A stretch of 64,000 bases of DNA from Gnetum montanum (lineage: Eukaryota; Streptophyta; Gnetopsida; Gnetales; Gnetaceae), in NCBI GenBank assembly GCA_015680685.1, contig MNCI01003758.1:186302-250301 (forward strand). Direction: 5' to 3'. Position numbers and translations under genes: made by a program. Positions 1 through 11,207 of the stretch are shown here, in pieces. Each line of letters begins with the position of its first letter. The stretch's first letter is position 1. Below the pieces are notes generated by a model, which saw nothing but the letters and a program-made list of their open reading frames with translations, did not search any database and was not told the origin of the DNA.

Positions 1-1269
1 CCTTGATTCCATCCTTAGATCTATTTTCTTAAGTTGGACACTTATGAATAGGTTTGATATTTATCGTTAAAAAGTTCAAGCATGATACTCCAACATCTTA
101 TTTATTCAAGTTCCAGTGACCAGTACCAACTTTTCGCATCCTTCACAAGTGTTCTAGGAAACAACTTCAACTTTTGTCAATCACTTTCGATATTTTGTAA
201 GGTCCAAGCATCATGGAAAGTTTGAAGGTGATATTGTGGATCAGCATTATAGCCACCTTCAAATCCCGACATGTTGTTCATGTCTAGCCATTTGATTTAG
301 CTATCCCTCATGCTTGGTTGGGATGCGAACCACTTCTTGGATGTTGATCATACTGCGGGTTGCCATCAAGGGTTCATTATCTTGATCGAGTTTGTGTGCT
401 TTGTTGTAGCATCATCCTCTTCTATGCTCATGCCTTTCTTAATCCTCTCTTCGATCTCTATGTCTTCTTTATTTGTACTCTTCATCTTCTAAATCATAAT
501 GTCTTGAATGTCACTGATAACGATCATGAGTCCTTTCTTCCTTGTCATAATCTCTTTGCCTTGGCCACCTCCTATCAGAGTTCTTTGATGATCATGAGGA
601 TGAGGATGAGTTGGTAGGAGAACAATGTCAGCTTGTTCTCCTTTCATGATTCATGTATTTGTCTTTGTGGGATCTTGTAGATACTCTTGGCCTTGAGTTC
701 TGCTTATATCTTGAGTCATTTGCCTCCCTCTTAGATGTCTCTGCTAGGGCAAACTGCATTTGAATTTTGATAGGTTCTTCTAGTCTAATGATAGGTGTTT
801 TTGAAGAGTCTTCATGATTTTGGTGGAATTGTTCTACAATGAACGTATCAACATCAAGTTCCTCCAAGACAACAGAAGTGTTAACTTGCTTCCCTTTGTT
901 ATGTACATGTTTGATTTTCATGGCAACATCTCTCTTCATCTACTCCCTTGTGAGTTCATAGGACCCAGTCATGTGCTTAGTCACACGATACCCTTCTTGG
1001 ATTTGGTTCAGATTCATTCCCCTTAAGGTAGTTTGAAGCATTGTAAATGTTGCACATTCTAGAACCAAGACAATGTTACCTTGTATGTCTCTCCACTTCA
1101 TATGACTATCCTAATGAAAGATGAAAGTAAAGTTTGGATGATAAAGATCAATGTGAAAATAAGGTATTCTTATTTGCATTGGCATCCCCCATTCTTTTTC
1201 ATCACTAATTCTGTTATTGCTCCTCCTTGTCTCTTTCGCAAGTGGTGATGTATCTTTGTTTGAGGTCAT
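1..1269 (-). pseudogene. gag of a minus-strand Ty3/gypsy element (partial)
   Basis: Reading leftward from an ATG at 1269, a broken gag-like frame runs off the left edge. The N-terminal part contains a WGMP block and an HPNFTFIF block. The far end (about 1-290) has the retrotransposon gag signature FEGGYNADPQ...LQTFHDAWTLQNI, then KLKLFPRTL and KSWYWSLE. The same signature appears on the plus strand near 3880-4020, so the two elements are relatives. Stops interrupt the frame several times (for example where a W is expected before QKLKLF). The middle is rich in R, H, D and E, as is usual between gag core and nucleocapsid. The primer-binding site and LTR lie directly upstream at 1398-1888. Structural protein of a virus-like particle by family; non-functional here. 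Confidence 0.75.
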
Positions 1270-1397
1270 GTTTGCAATTTAAGATGTTCATTAAGTGTGT
1301 GTAACTTGTTTGGGATTATTAAAAAGAGTGGATTTTAACTTTGGGTTTCTAATACAACGAACTTTGGAAAATCAATTACTAAGAATACATTGACTTA

Positions 1398-1415
1398 TCC
1401 TTGGCAACGACACCA
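1398..1415 (-). other. primer-binding site of the minus-strand gypsy element
   Basis: On the minus strand this reads TGGTGTCGTTGCCAAGGA, directly after a CATCAT LTR end. Athila/Tat elements usually have TGGCGCCGTTGCCGGGG here, complementary to the 3' end of tRNA-Asp. The plus-strand element has the equivalent site at 2763-2780. This site fixes the left edge of the LTR and the orientation of the element. Confidence 0.7.
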
Positions 1416-1888
1416 ATGATGAGTGATGGAGTAATGTAACACCCAACCATACAAGATACAAGTGTTCACACGTAGCTCAGTCAAATTCTGTGGACAAGGC
1501 AATGTAAATATGCTAGTAATTGGTTAAAGTTTGTAATCGTTATCTTCCCACGTGAGCTAGTAAAAATCTATGTATATGGTTGAACTCACAGTGAAGTGTA
1601 TAATAATTAATGTTGCTTTCGCCATTTTATTCCTAGTAAACATAAGATAAATAAAAATGAATCTAATCTAGCCTAGGTGATGAACATCTATCCCTAACTC
1701 TTTGCACACATTTTGGACTTATGTAATTATTAATGGGATTACCAAGCAGCAATACTACTGGGTTACCAAAAGATCACATTTTACGCTCAAAATCAGTCAT
1801 ATCCATTCCACTTAACAACAGTAAAAGTAAAGTTCATGGGAAAGTAAACAATAACTAACAAAACAGTAATTAGTAAACTAGTTAATGA
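1416..1888 (-). mobile_element. LTR (U5 side) of the minus-strand gypsy element, split by an insertion
   Basis: This lies between the minus-strand primer-binding site and the 5-bp duplication that starts the inserted plus-strand element. It has no coding potential. Its other half resumes at 18789, after the inserted element, where minus-strand R/U5-like blocks and a TATA box occur. The LTR's outer edge was not found. Confidence 0.6.
1884..1888. repeat. target-site duplication AATGA, left copy
   Basis: AATGA precedes the AGTGTTC start of the 5' LTR. The identical pentamer at 18784-18788 follows the CATCACT end of the 3' LTR. Five bases is the usual Ty3/gypsy duplication length, so 1889-18783 integrated as one unit. 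Confidence 0.8.
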
Positions 1889-2762
1889 AGTGTTCAATTG
1901 ATGCGTCAACTGGGCCGCATCAACGATGCCTCATTGATGTAGCCACAGTGACATGACCCCGTCGATGCATCCATTCATGCATTAACGTGACCTTGTTAAC
2001 GCAAACTCTATCTTCCGCTATAAATATGCATGCACTCGCAGCATTTATGACATCTTTTTAGTAGTTGTAGCAAAGCTCTTGTAGTTTATTTTTGTGTAAG
2101 TTAAAATATTTCCCAAGTGCCTGCAGCAGGTGTAAGAAAGGTGTATGGTTCTTTATTCGACCATTAATGTACCCGAGCCCATTGGCGTGACCAACAATAA
2201 AGACAAGCTTTTCGAGCATTTCTTACAACATTTGGATTTAATCACTTAAGCATTAAAACATTTTCATATTTTAACGCTTAAATAATTTCAAAAGCTTTTA
2301 TTGTTATTACTTTACAGTTATTGTCCTTTTCATATTTTATGAGAACCATAGGCACGACCATCTCAAACATATATCACACACTTGGTAACCCAGTAATGCT
2401 TAACGTCTAGTAACCCAGCAATTGTTAAGGTATGCTCAGGATGTGCATGAAAGATGGGCTCAATTGCTTATGCTAGAGAGAGTTAAGCAATTGAGTAGAA
2501 CAATTACAAATTACACAACTTTCCATTTCCTACATTAAAAGAATTAGACCTTTAAAGATAAAGATAAAAATCATTTGCCTGAATCTCACTCAACCATCAC
2601 TTTAGAATATCACATTGGGAAGACAACGACTATTCTAACTAGGGTTTTGCTGACTAGAATTCGATGTACTTAAGTGCTTGTAGTTTGCGGAATTTGACCA
2701 AGTCACACGTGAACGCCCATGATTCGTATGGTTGGGCGTAGAGGTACCTCACCGTGCATCAT
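1889..2762 (+). mobile_element. 5' LTR of the plus-strand gypsy element
   Basis: It begins AGTGTTCAATTG and ends GTGCATCAT immediately before the PBS. From 2027 onward it aligns with 18038-18783. The first 138 bp (U3) have no counterpart directly upstream of 18038. U3 contains repeated GATGCGTCAAC-like words. A TATA box at 2019 suggests that R begins about 30 bp downstream. Confidence 0.75.
2019..2026 (+). promoter_or_regulatory. TATA box in U3 of the 5' LTR
   Basis: TATAAATA lies about 130 bp into the LTR, as expected for the RNA polymerase II promoter of an LTR element. Transcription from here would run through gag, pol and the palindrome. Present activity is unknown. Confidence 0.5.
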
Positions 2763-2780
2763 TGGCACCATTGCCGAGGA
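2763..2780 (+). other. primer-binding site (tRNA-Asp type)
   Basis: TGGCACCATTGCCGAGGA directly follows the LTR end. It resembles the Athila/Tat consensus TGGCGCCGTTGCCGGGG with a few transitions, probably decay of methylated cytosines. Confidence 0.7.
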
Positions 2781-2929
2781 CTATTACTCTTACATGCACT
2801 ATCTAGTTTTAGCAAAATCATCATTCACTTCGTTGGAATGGACCCAGGATAGTGAAATCTACGCATGCTAGCTGACATAAGTAAAAGAATAAGGCACACC
2901 AGTTTAGTTGTTATCTAACATCAAGAATG

Positions 2930-4790
2930 TCTTTTTCTCGTAGGCAAGACGAATCCAACCCACCAATGCTGCAGGAATGTCGGGTGGTATACGCAAATTC
3001 AGATGAGTATATCCCCAACTTCACCTTTATCTTGCATTAGGATGAGCATCTGCGATGACAGGACATAGAAGGCAACATCATATTACCTCTTGATCAATCG
3101 GTTCCTAAAATGCTACTTCAAACTCTTACCAAATTGGGCATTCAGGACTAGGGTGTGGAATACATAATGGAGGATCATGACTACCGAGACTATCGTCCAA
3201 ATGAGGCACAACGTGCATGGGATCGGCAATAGGTGGAACGCCATGAACACATAAAGGAAAAATAGTTCAGTAACCTTTTATTCTTGTAGGAACCGCATGC
3301 CGATGAGGAATCTGTTTTTCACAATTCCCATTTGGCCAAACCTCCTTCAATGCATCAGATCATTTAGTCCATCATTCAAAATAAACAATCAAGCGATCGG
3401 GAGCCCCAGGATGATGGGGGATCATGCAAGAAAGATCGTGGCAAAAGGAAAAATGGCCGTGAAGATCAAGGTCGTCATCAGAGCAGAGGAGGAGATCAAC
3501 ACCAGGGCAGTGATAGTTCTCCTTCCTCTTCTCCATCTTCTCGTTCCACTTTGTCTTCACAAGTTTCTAACTCCGATCGCAACCGTAGTAGGAAGAATCA
3601 GGGTGACGACGATCGAAAAGACTAACAAGATCGCAAGGACTGGCAAAGATGATGTGAGGAAAAGAGTGACCAATCATGCGAGTCTCACCGTCAAGAAAGC
3701 AGAGGTAGCCGAAATTGTCATAGACATCGTGGCCATCAGCAGGACTATGACTCGGATGAACCACTACTGGCTACTCGAAGCATGCTTAACATAGCTGAGG
3801 CGATTCAAATACCCAGTAGGCACTTGAAAGATAGTTGAATCAAGCACCTTGATATGAACAACATCTTCAAATTTGAAGGGGGATATAATTGTGATCCACA
3901 AACTCACTTGCAAGCATTTCATGATGCTTGCACCCTACAAAATATAGGCAATGATTGGCAAAAACTCAAACTATTCCCCCAAACACTCATCAAAGAAGCA
4001 GAAAGCTGGTACTGATCTTTGGAACCAGAATCAATCAGCTGATTACGATGTTAAAAATTTTCAATGATAAATACCAAACCTACTCCAGGGTGTCTAATCT
4101 GAGATGATAGATTCAAGGGTGGAAACAGGGTGGTCATGAACCCTTGGATGCAACCATGGGCAGATATTACTCATTGTTACACCGATGCCTAGGTTATGGC
4201 TATTCTCAACGGAAACAACTTCGCCATATCATAGATGGGCTCCACTTTGAAACAAGAAAGACCCTTAGCGTTTACGCTCAAGGGCGGCTATCTGAGTTAA
4301 GGGTCCATAAACTACAACGTTTAATCGAGTAGATAGCCAAAGAACAGGGGAAACTAAGGAAAAAGGAAAGTGCAGAAAAATATAATCAGGACCCTTCCAT
4401 CCGAAAGAAGAAGATCCGATTTTGTGAAAATGAGGAGGAATCATCATTGGACGTAGCGGTGAACTGAAAAACCTTGCCCACACAAAAATTTGCTTCTGAA
4501 ATTTCAGCCAAGGTTAACAAGATGTGGGATTTTTTAGATAAAAGGTTCCAAAGTGTCTTGAAAATCGTGGAGGAATCCAAAGAGCGAAGTAATAATCGAA
4601 ATTAGCATAGGAGAAGAGAAGCTGAATGTGCCTACCACAAAGGTAAAAGCAAACCTGCTGCAGCAGAACGGGTTGCAGACTTTGACATAGAGGAGGATGA
4701 CGAATGTGACATATGCCAGTACGAACATCTTAAGGGGTGTTGTCCTATGGTGTCACATTTACAAGAGTTTGGGGTATATGCGTTGAATCC
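2930..4790 (+). pseudogene. gag of the plus-strand gypsy element
   Basis: A likely start ATG lies at 2966. An EYIPNFTFIL block near 3000 matches the PNFTFIF block of the minus-strand relative. The middle (about 3380-3770) is rich in R, D, S and Q. The gag core at about 3865-4020 reads FKFEGGYNCDPQTHLQAF, then DACTLQNI and KLKLFPQTL. A late Cys-rich segment (CDICQYEHLKGCCP, about 4705-4745) looks like a modified nucleocapsid finger. Stops occur repeatedly, including a TGA after AESWY at about 4015. By family this is a capsid/nucleocapsid protein; here it is a pseudogene. Confidence 0.75.
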
Positions 4791-5459
4791 TTGCTTGGCA
4801 AAGAGGCAAACATCTTGAAGATTGCCTTATCCACAAGGCAATCCCAAGCAGTTCCATCAGCAACAAGGATATTATCCAAGTGAAGCACTGCTACAACCTT
4901 GAGTATTACCAACAATGGCAGGCATCCACAATCATGGGGAATGCCACCTCCAAGGCAGTAGTACCTTTACTGGAAGTCGAATCCTTATGGGTACTATGTT
5001 TAACAACTAGTCTCCCTGCGAGACTCTTCTAGTCACTCGTCGTTTCAAAATCATTACTACCCCTTAGAATACTATCGAACACAATCTCCATCACCTAGGG
5101 GGGAGAACCCACGTCTATACTATCTTCAATCACCTTCTCCTACCATACCTACTCATTAGCCCTCCACTCAACTACCTCCTACTCCACCTATGTAAGGAGA
5201 AATACCACCATAGCCATAGCAACGTAATGCCACAAGGGTTGTCAACTTACAATCGGCTTCTCAACCAAGTGGACTGGAATGAAAACTATCGAAACACCCC
5301 TTTTTTCTAGCCCAATACCCCAAACATACCTTCACATTCACCTATGGCTAATGCCTTTGAACCTCCAATCGCCTCCACCGTTCAACCCTTTAAGCAACCT
5401 TCAAGCTAAACATCCCCCAAAGTACAAACCGTCATGCTAACACACGTTGTGACGAACTA

Positions 5460-5960
5460 GATAAAGGCATGTCATCTTCCTCAGAAATTGATTGATCCAA
5501 GGAGTCCCCTCATATACCTTTAAGAGACAAGAAACAAGCTATGCAAAGCTCTCTTAGATTCGGGGTCAAGCATCAATTTGATTTCACACGATATATATAA
5601 GACTTGGAACTTGCCCTTGATGAAGAAAAGCAACATTCAGCTCGAGTTGGCAGACCAATCCATAACTGTTCCCTTAGGATTGGCAAAAGATATCGTGACC
5701 ATTGTTTGTGGGTGATCATATTTTGCTGACTTCCTGATCATTCGGGTTGATAATTGCAAGGAAAATTTTTTGATCATAATGGGAAGAGCCTGACACAACA
5801 CGGTGGATGCACAATTGGGACTCCGAGATCTTTCCCTTGAAATTTCAAAAGAAAATCCTTTCAAAAAGATTGAAAAGAAGCACATCCCATGCATCGCGTA
5901 CAATGACTCCGAGTGCAACTGTGTAGCAACTTTGGTCCGTTAAGCGAGCACCCATTCAAG
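5460..5960 (+). pseudogene. gypsy aspartic protease
   Basis: The frame reads CKALLDSGSSINLISHDIY, with catalytic DSG at 5557-5565, followed by a hydrophobic LGLAKDI-type strand. A TGA interrupts it near 5712, in the VCG-stop-SYFADF region. Downstream text still resembles the usual LGRPF-type flap end (IIMGRA). It would process the Gag-Pol polyprotein. The gag-to-protease gap (4790-5460) is proline-rich and stop-riddled. Confidence 0.65.
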
Positions 5961-6199
5961 CATGCGGTCAATGTGTCGAAGAAGCCCAAGTTCAGCGATG
6001 TCTGTACGCAACAGCCACTAATCAAGAAAGTACCTAGTGGTTGACCACTAACCTTGATAGTAGCACTTTATGCATGGAATCATCTGAGGACCTTGTATGT
6101 GCCTATATGGAAAGTATGGATGAACTGGAAAAGGTCCATCAATTGGGGAAAGCTACAGATTCTTGAAAGCTTTAGACAAGAGCCCTTGGAATTAAAACC

Positions 6200-8120
6200 A
6201 TTACTGGCCAATCTAGAGTATGCATTCTTATAGAATGGCAAACCAGTAATCATCAATGCCACTCTTGCTCCTGAACAAAAGAAGAGACTGCTAAAGATGG
6301 TGAACAAATGGGTGGTTGCTTTCGCATGGTTATATCATGAACTAACAGGAGTTGACCCTAGGGTATGTCAACATCGAATCTATATTGCCCTCTCCATGAA
6401 GCCACGACGACAACTGCAAAGACGATTGAACCCCAAACTAAAGCAGATCATCAAGGATGAAATTGAACAATTGCTAAAAGTAGGGTTCATCTATTCCATT
6501 GCAAATAACGATTGGGTCAGCCCACTCGTTATAATATCAAAGAAGGGTGGCAAATGGAGTGTCTGTGTAAATTTCCAACTACTAAATATGGCAACCTTTA
6601 AGGACCACTTCCCACTTCTGTTTGTGGATCAAGTGTTGGATACCATTTCAGGGCATTGCTACTATAACTTTTTGAATGATTATAGTGGCTATAACCAAAT
6701 CCAGATCACACCCAAGAATCAGGCCAAACCAACATTTACAAGTCCTTGGGGGACTTTTGCATATAAGAAGATGTCCTTTGGCCTATGTAATGTGCCTACA
6801 ACATTCCAATGCCTCGTCCTCAGCATCTTTCAGCAACAAATTGACAATGGGGTAGAAGTTTTCATGGATGACTTCTCTACCTATGGAGCAACATTTGAAC
6901 AAGCCTTGGACTGCCTTGAGCAAGTTTTAAAAAGATATGTGGAAACAAATTTACAGCTCAACTAGCAAAAGAGTAACTTGATGGTCCAAGAGAGCATTAT
7001 TCTGGAGCATCAAATTTCACAAGCAAGGATTGTTGTAGACCTTGAAAAAATCAGAATCATCCAAGGAATCACCAGTCAACCAAGCACTGTAAAAGATGTC
7101 TGATCATTCCTTGGACACACTGGTTATTACCGACACTTCATCGAGAATTTCTCAAAGATTGTCAAGCCATTGGTGAAACTAACAAAGAAAGACGCTTCGT
7201 TTGTCTGGACTAGGAAATGTGAGTCTGCATTCCAAACACTAAAACAAAAACTCATAAAGACTCCAATTCTACAGGCAAAGAAAGATGCTTTGTTTGTCTA
7301 AACTAGGAAATGTGAGTCTACATTCCAAACACTAAAACAAAAACTCGTAAAAACTCCAATTCTATAAGCACCCAACTGGTCCAGACCATTTCACATCATG
7401 ATGGATGCGTCTAATTATGCATTGGAAGTCGTGCTCACACAGTTGGATGACCAACGACATCCATATTACATCCACTGTGCAAACCAAAGCATTGTGGGTG
7501 CTAAGCTTAATTACACCACCACTGAAAAGGAATTGATGACAATGGTGTTCGCCTTAGAAAAGTTTCGACACTGTGCTCGGATATAAGGTGTTTGTACATA
7601 CTGACCACAATGCCATCCAATTCCTTATAAACAAACCAACGATAAATCCCCATATCATACGGTGGCTCGTGATTCTTCAAGAATTCGACCTTACTATAGT
7701 TGATAAAAAGAAAACTAAGAACATGGTTGCTGACCACTTATCTTGGTTACGATGGGACAACACAAAGGAGGAGAAGCCATTCTTTGACCAATTTCCAGAT
7801 GAACTCCTCTTTGCTAGAGCAATCGCCAAGGAAACGCCTACAAGATCAACTTGGTTTAGTGACATCTTTACTTATCTCTTAACACAAGAATTGCCAAAGG
7901 AGTGGGATCATTGGAAGAAGCAACAATTTCTTCATAAGGCCAAACACTTCATGGAAATCAACAGACACCTTTACAGGGTGTGTGCAGATAGCTTGGTTCG
8001 ATGGTGCATCCCTAATGAGGATAAACTACGTGTTCTTCAAGATGCTCATGAGGGCCCTTGTGGGGGCCACTATGCTAGACGATGCACAACCATTAAAATC
8101 CTACTTGCAAGATATTACTA
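6200..8120 (+). pseudogene. gypsy reverse transcriptase and RNase H
   Basis: An open block at 6297-6965 holds the polymerase fingers and palm: WVSPLVIISKKGGKW, FSFGLCNVPTTFQ-like and the catalytic FMDD box at 6861-6872. Stops follow at about 6963 and 7102. The connection carries a 93-bp in-frame tandem duplication (7183-7368). RNase H begins near 7398 (MMDASNYALEVVLTQ), shifts frame around 7580 and continues with HTDHNAIQFLI, IIRWLVILQEFDL and NMVADHLSWL. The last block, followed by FPDELLF, is typical of Athila/Tat elements. The enzyme would copy the RNA genome; this copy cannot be translated whole. Confidence 0.85.
7183..7368 (+). repeat. 93-bp tandem duplication inside pol (two copies)
   Basis: 7183-7275 and 7276-7368 both start CAAAGAAAGA and carry the RKCES.FQTLKQKL block. 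The unit is exactly 31 codons, so the frame is kept. The second copy has a TAA where the first has a tryptophan codon. It duplicates the connection between reverse transcriptase and RNase H. Confidence 0.85.
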
Positions 8121-9200
8121 GCCTACACTTTTCAGAGATGCTTAATGGTTCGTCCACTCCTGTGAACGATGTCAGAGAGATGGTAGGATGATAGCACGAA
8201 TGGAGGGACCTCAACAATAGATCCAACCACTAGAACCCTTTGATATTTGGGGCATTGACTTCATGGGCCCTATCGCACCCATGTCCAACGAGAAGGCGTA
8301 TATCATCGTCGCAATAGACTACTGTACCAAGTGGACAAAGGCAGCAGCCGTCATTGACTATTCCTCAACCACATCCGCACGATTTATCCAACAACAAATT
8401 GTGAACAGGTTTGGGGTGCCATGTGCACTCATTTTGAATAATGGCACTCACTTCACAAGTAATACTTTTCGTAAACTCAAGTAGCACTTGGGGGTCAAAC
8501 ATAAATTTACAACACCCTATCACCCCCAAGCCAATGCACAAGCCGAAATCACAAATAAGGAGATTACAAAGATCCTAACTAGGATTGTTAGCAAATATAG
8601 GAGGAATTGGAGCACAAAACTTAACGATGCCCTCTAGGCCTATCGCTCAACATGGAAACTTCCTATAGACTACTCTCCTTATGAGTTAGTGTCCGGGAAA
8701 TTACCAAAACTGCCAATTTAGGCAAAATTTTGAATACTATCTACCATCAGTGACTTGGGTCTTGATCTATCACTAACACAACGAGAACGACTCATCAACT
8801 TGAATGTGCTAGATGAGAACCGACTACTAACTCAATCATCAAATGAAATACACAAGGCATATAGTAAAAAACGTCATGATCTTAGGATTCGAAAGATAAC
8901 ATTTCAACGTGGAGATAAGATACTCTACTGGAACCCCACACATGTACCGCAACATACTAAGTTTCAAACACTATGGAAGGAACCTTATATTGTTTTCGAA
9001 ACCTTTCCGTCTGGGGCCCTACTTATACACAAACCTGAAGATCCCACGAAAACACAGTTAGTCAATATGCAACAATTAAAACCCTTCCATAAACTCCACC
9101 AAACCAGTGTCACTACCCTCTCGTCACAAAGTCAACCTCATTTCATTTTCTGGGTCTCCTCCTCCCAGCTTAGTCGTCGGAAAGATCATCATCCATGCTA
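7930..9200 (+). pseudogene. gypsy integrase
   Basis: The zinc domain has H...H...C...C within HEGPCGGHYA and CERCQR (about 8045-8170). The catalytic core starts IWGIDFMGP (about 8250), with first acidic residue D. The second acidic position reads ILNNGTHF: the expected D is N (AAT at 8437-8439). The third region reads HPQANAQAEITNKE. The C-terminal part (8755-9110) has a GDKILYWNP strand and an LVNMQQLKPF end, with no chromodomain. TAG codons occur at about 8482 and 8636. The missing second acidic residue would abolish strand transfer even without the stops. Confidence 0.8.
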
Positions 9201-9201
9201 A

Positions 9202-10945
9202 CAACCTCTACTGGCTCCTTAGTTGTTTTTGAAAGTTTTTGTTTCACTTTTTTGTTTTACAACATCATTAGTATGTTTGACTATTCTTACTTTTTATTTA
9301 TTTATTTCTATATGTATATATGTACTTATCTTTCAATTGTTTTCTACTTCTCATTAATAAGTTGTCTTATTGTCACAAGACGTACTAGTGTGGTTGTTCC
9401 TCTTTTTGATGGCGCATATTATGGTCCACCTATTATATCTAGTTCCTGCCTTAGCATTTCTGTTCCAGGAAGTCACGTTATACTTTCATTTCATTTAACC
9501 GGCAGTGAGTCCACGTCATCCACCCATCCACCCACTCCATGGTTTTCCTTATTTTGGAAACATGCAATCCCTTTTCCATTTAAAACAACTTTAATTAATT
9601 TGTGACTTGTGTAGTTTCCAAACTTGAGGAGGACCCAATGGTTTGAAAAGGGTATGACTTCAAAGCGAATGCAACATTCTTCATACTTTTCTATTCCCTT
9701 GTCTGCGAGAGTGTCCTCACAAACTTCTTACCACTCCAATATCCTCCCATAATAAAAAGTTCATTGGCAATTTGTCCTTGCACGGTGTAGTCCTCATCAT
9801 TCGAAAAACGAAAAAAAAAAAAAGAACAAAAATGAGGATTCAAAGCACACCCCTTGGACCAAATGCATGCGAAAACACATGGGTCTTTACATGGTGTGGT
9901 TCCCATAAAAAAAAAAAGAAACAAAACAAAAACACATGGGAATTCAAAGCACACCCCTTAAATTGCCTCTAACGGGCTACAAGCACTCATTATGAGACTT
10001 CTTTTATCCCCTCTAACTACGGCCCTTTTTCACTTCCTCTATCTTACTTGTGTTGGAATGGTAGTTGTTGTGGGAGCATTCTTGTCCCTCAAGGGGATGG
10101 ACTAAGTCTTTGAATGTTGCTACGATGTCAATGAACGTGGTTGGTTTTGGGTCTGATCTAAAGATGGGTCCGACCGAGTCACTTAATCACACACTTCACA
10201 AGGGATTTCATGTGATAAACATTAGGAATTCCATTTCACACTCCTTTCTCTTCATTAATTACTTCCCATGACTCACCTCACTGCCAGTTTTATGTTTTGA
10301 TTGTTTGTCATGTCTTGCTTAACCTCGTGAATTCTTCAGCTGGTTCTCATGGTGTGAGTCTTAACTTGCAGTAATCATTAGTTAACTACGGGGCCCACGA
10401 ACTCCTATGCTGATGATGTGCAAGGGCAACTGAGGCTAATGCCTACTATGGGGAGGACCCACTTGCATATCCTTTGGTCCCAATTGTTAATCTCCTTTCC
10501 CTTTGGTATAATTCATTGATCATCTCCATTCTACCCATCACATGGCTATTCACCCGCACAATTCCATCTTATGTCATTCTCCTACCTTTGACTCTTCTTT
10601 AGATGATAATCTTCCTTCCTCTTTCTATCGAATGTTTCTTTAGTCTCTAAGTTCCAATCCAAAGATTTGGGTTCTTACTTCATCAATCGACGCAGGTCAA
10701 CTAAGCTGAATAACTACGTCAACTAAGCCCCGTATACGCATCCCCCTACATTTACACAACCTCGTTTATGTGGCCCCGTCGATGCATGACAAAAATACTA
10801 TATATACCCATGTTGGGCCTTTGAAAATTGTCCACTTGTTCACAAAGCAAAGCAAGTCTTCTTACCGAGCACATACCATTTCTACCGCGTGTCCCAATCC
10901 AAACTATTCCTTCACTCTTTTGCTACCAGAGGTATGCTCTACATC
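9202..10945 (+). other. non-coding stretch between pol and the palindrome
   Basis: I see no protein family here. It holds two A-rich tracts (about 9811-9824 and 9908-9918), each followed by a copy of a GGxxTTCAAAGCACACCCCTT-like word, so a local duplication is likely. Around 10690-10949 are GTCGATGCAT, a TATATATA and an AGAGGTA...CATCAT end that resemble U3, TATA and U5 end of this LTR family. The similarity is too short to call an LTR. Confidence 0.4.
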
Positions 10946-11207
10946 ATGGGGGGGTGAAGTCTATAATTATTATGATTATCAAAAACTTAACATCTCTTAG
11001 GGAATAGACAAGAAAAAATAAAAACAAAACAACTATAAATTGCAATTTATTATGTTTTATTGTTTTTTTTAACCCCTCAACTACACTCCGAGGAACCTAA
11101 CAAGATGCACGTGCCAATGTCACAGCTTGGCCAAAATGAAAAGGTGTATTATTACCATTTTAAGCAACTTATACACATTTTAATTCATGGTTATGTTGTG
11201 ACTGCAA

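Noticed and set aside
310-1026. Plus-strand open frames
   Set aside because: They are the complement of the minus-strand gag, whose motifs are recognisable.
10690-10949. Possible separate LTR between pol and the left palindrome arm
   Set aside because: Only short words (GTCGATGCAT, TATATATA, AGAGGTA...CATCAT) match the known LTR; no extended alignment and no duplication.
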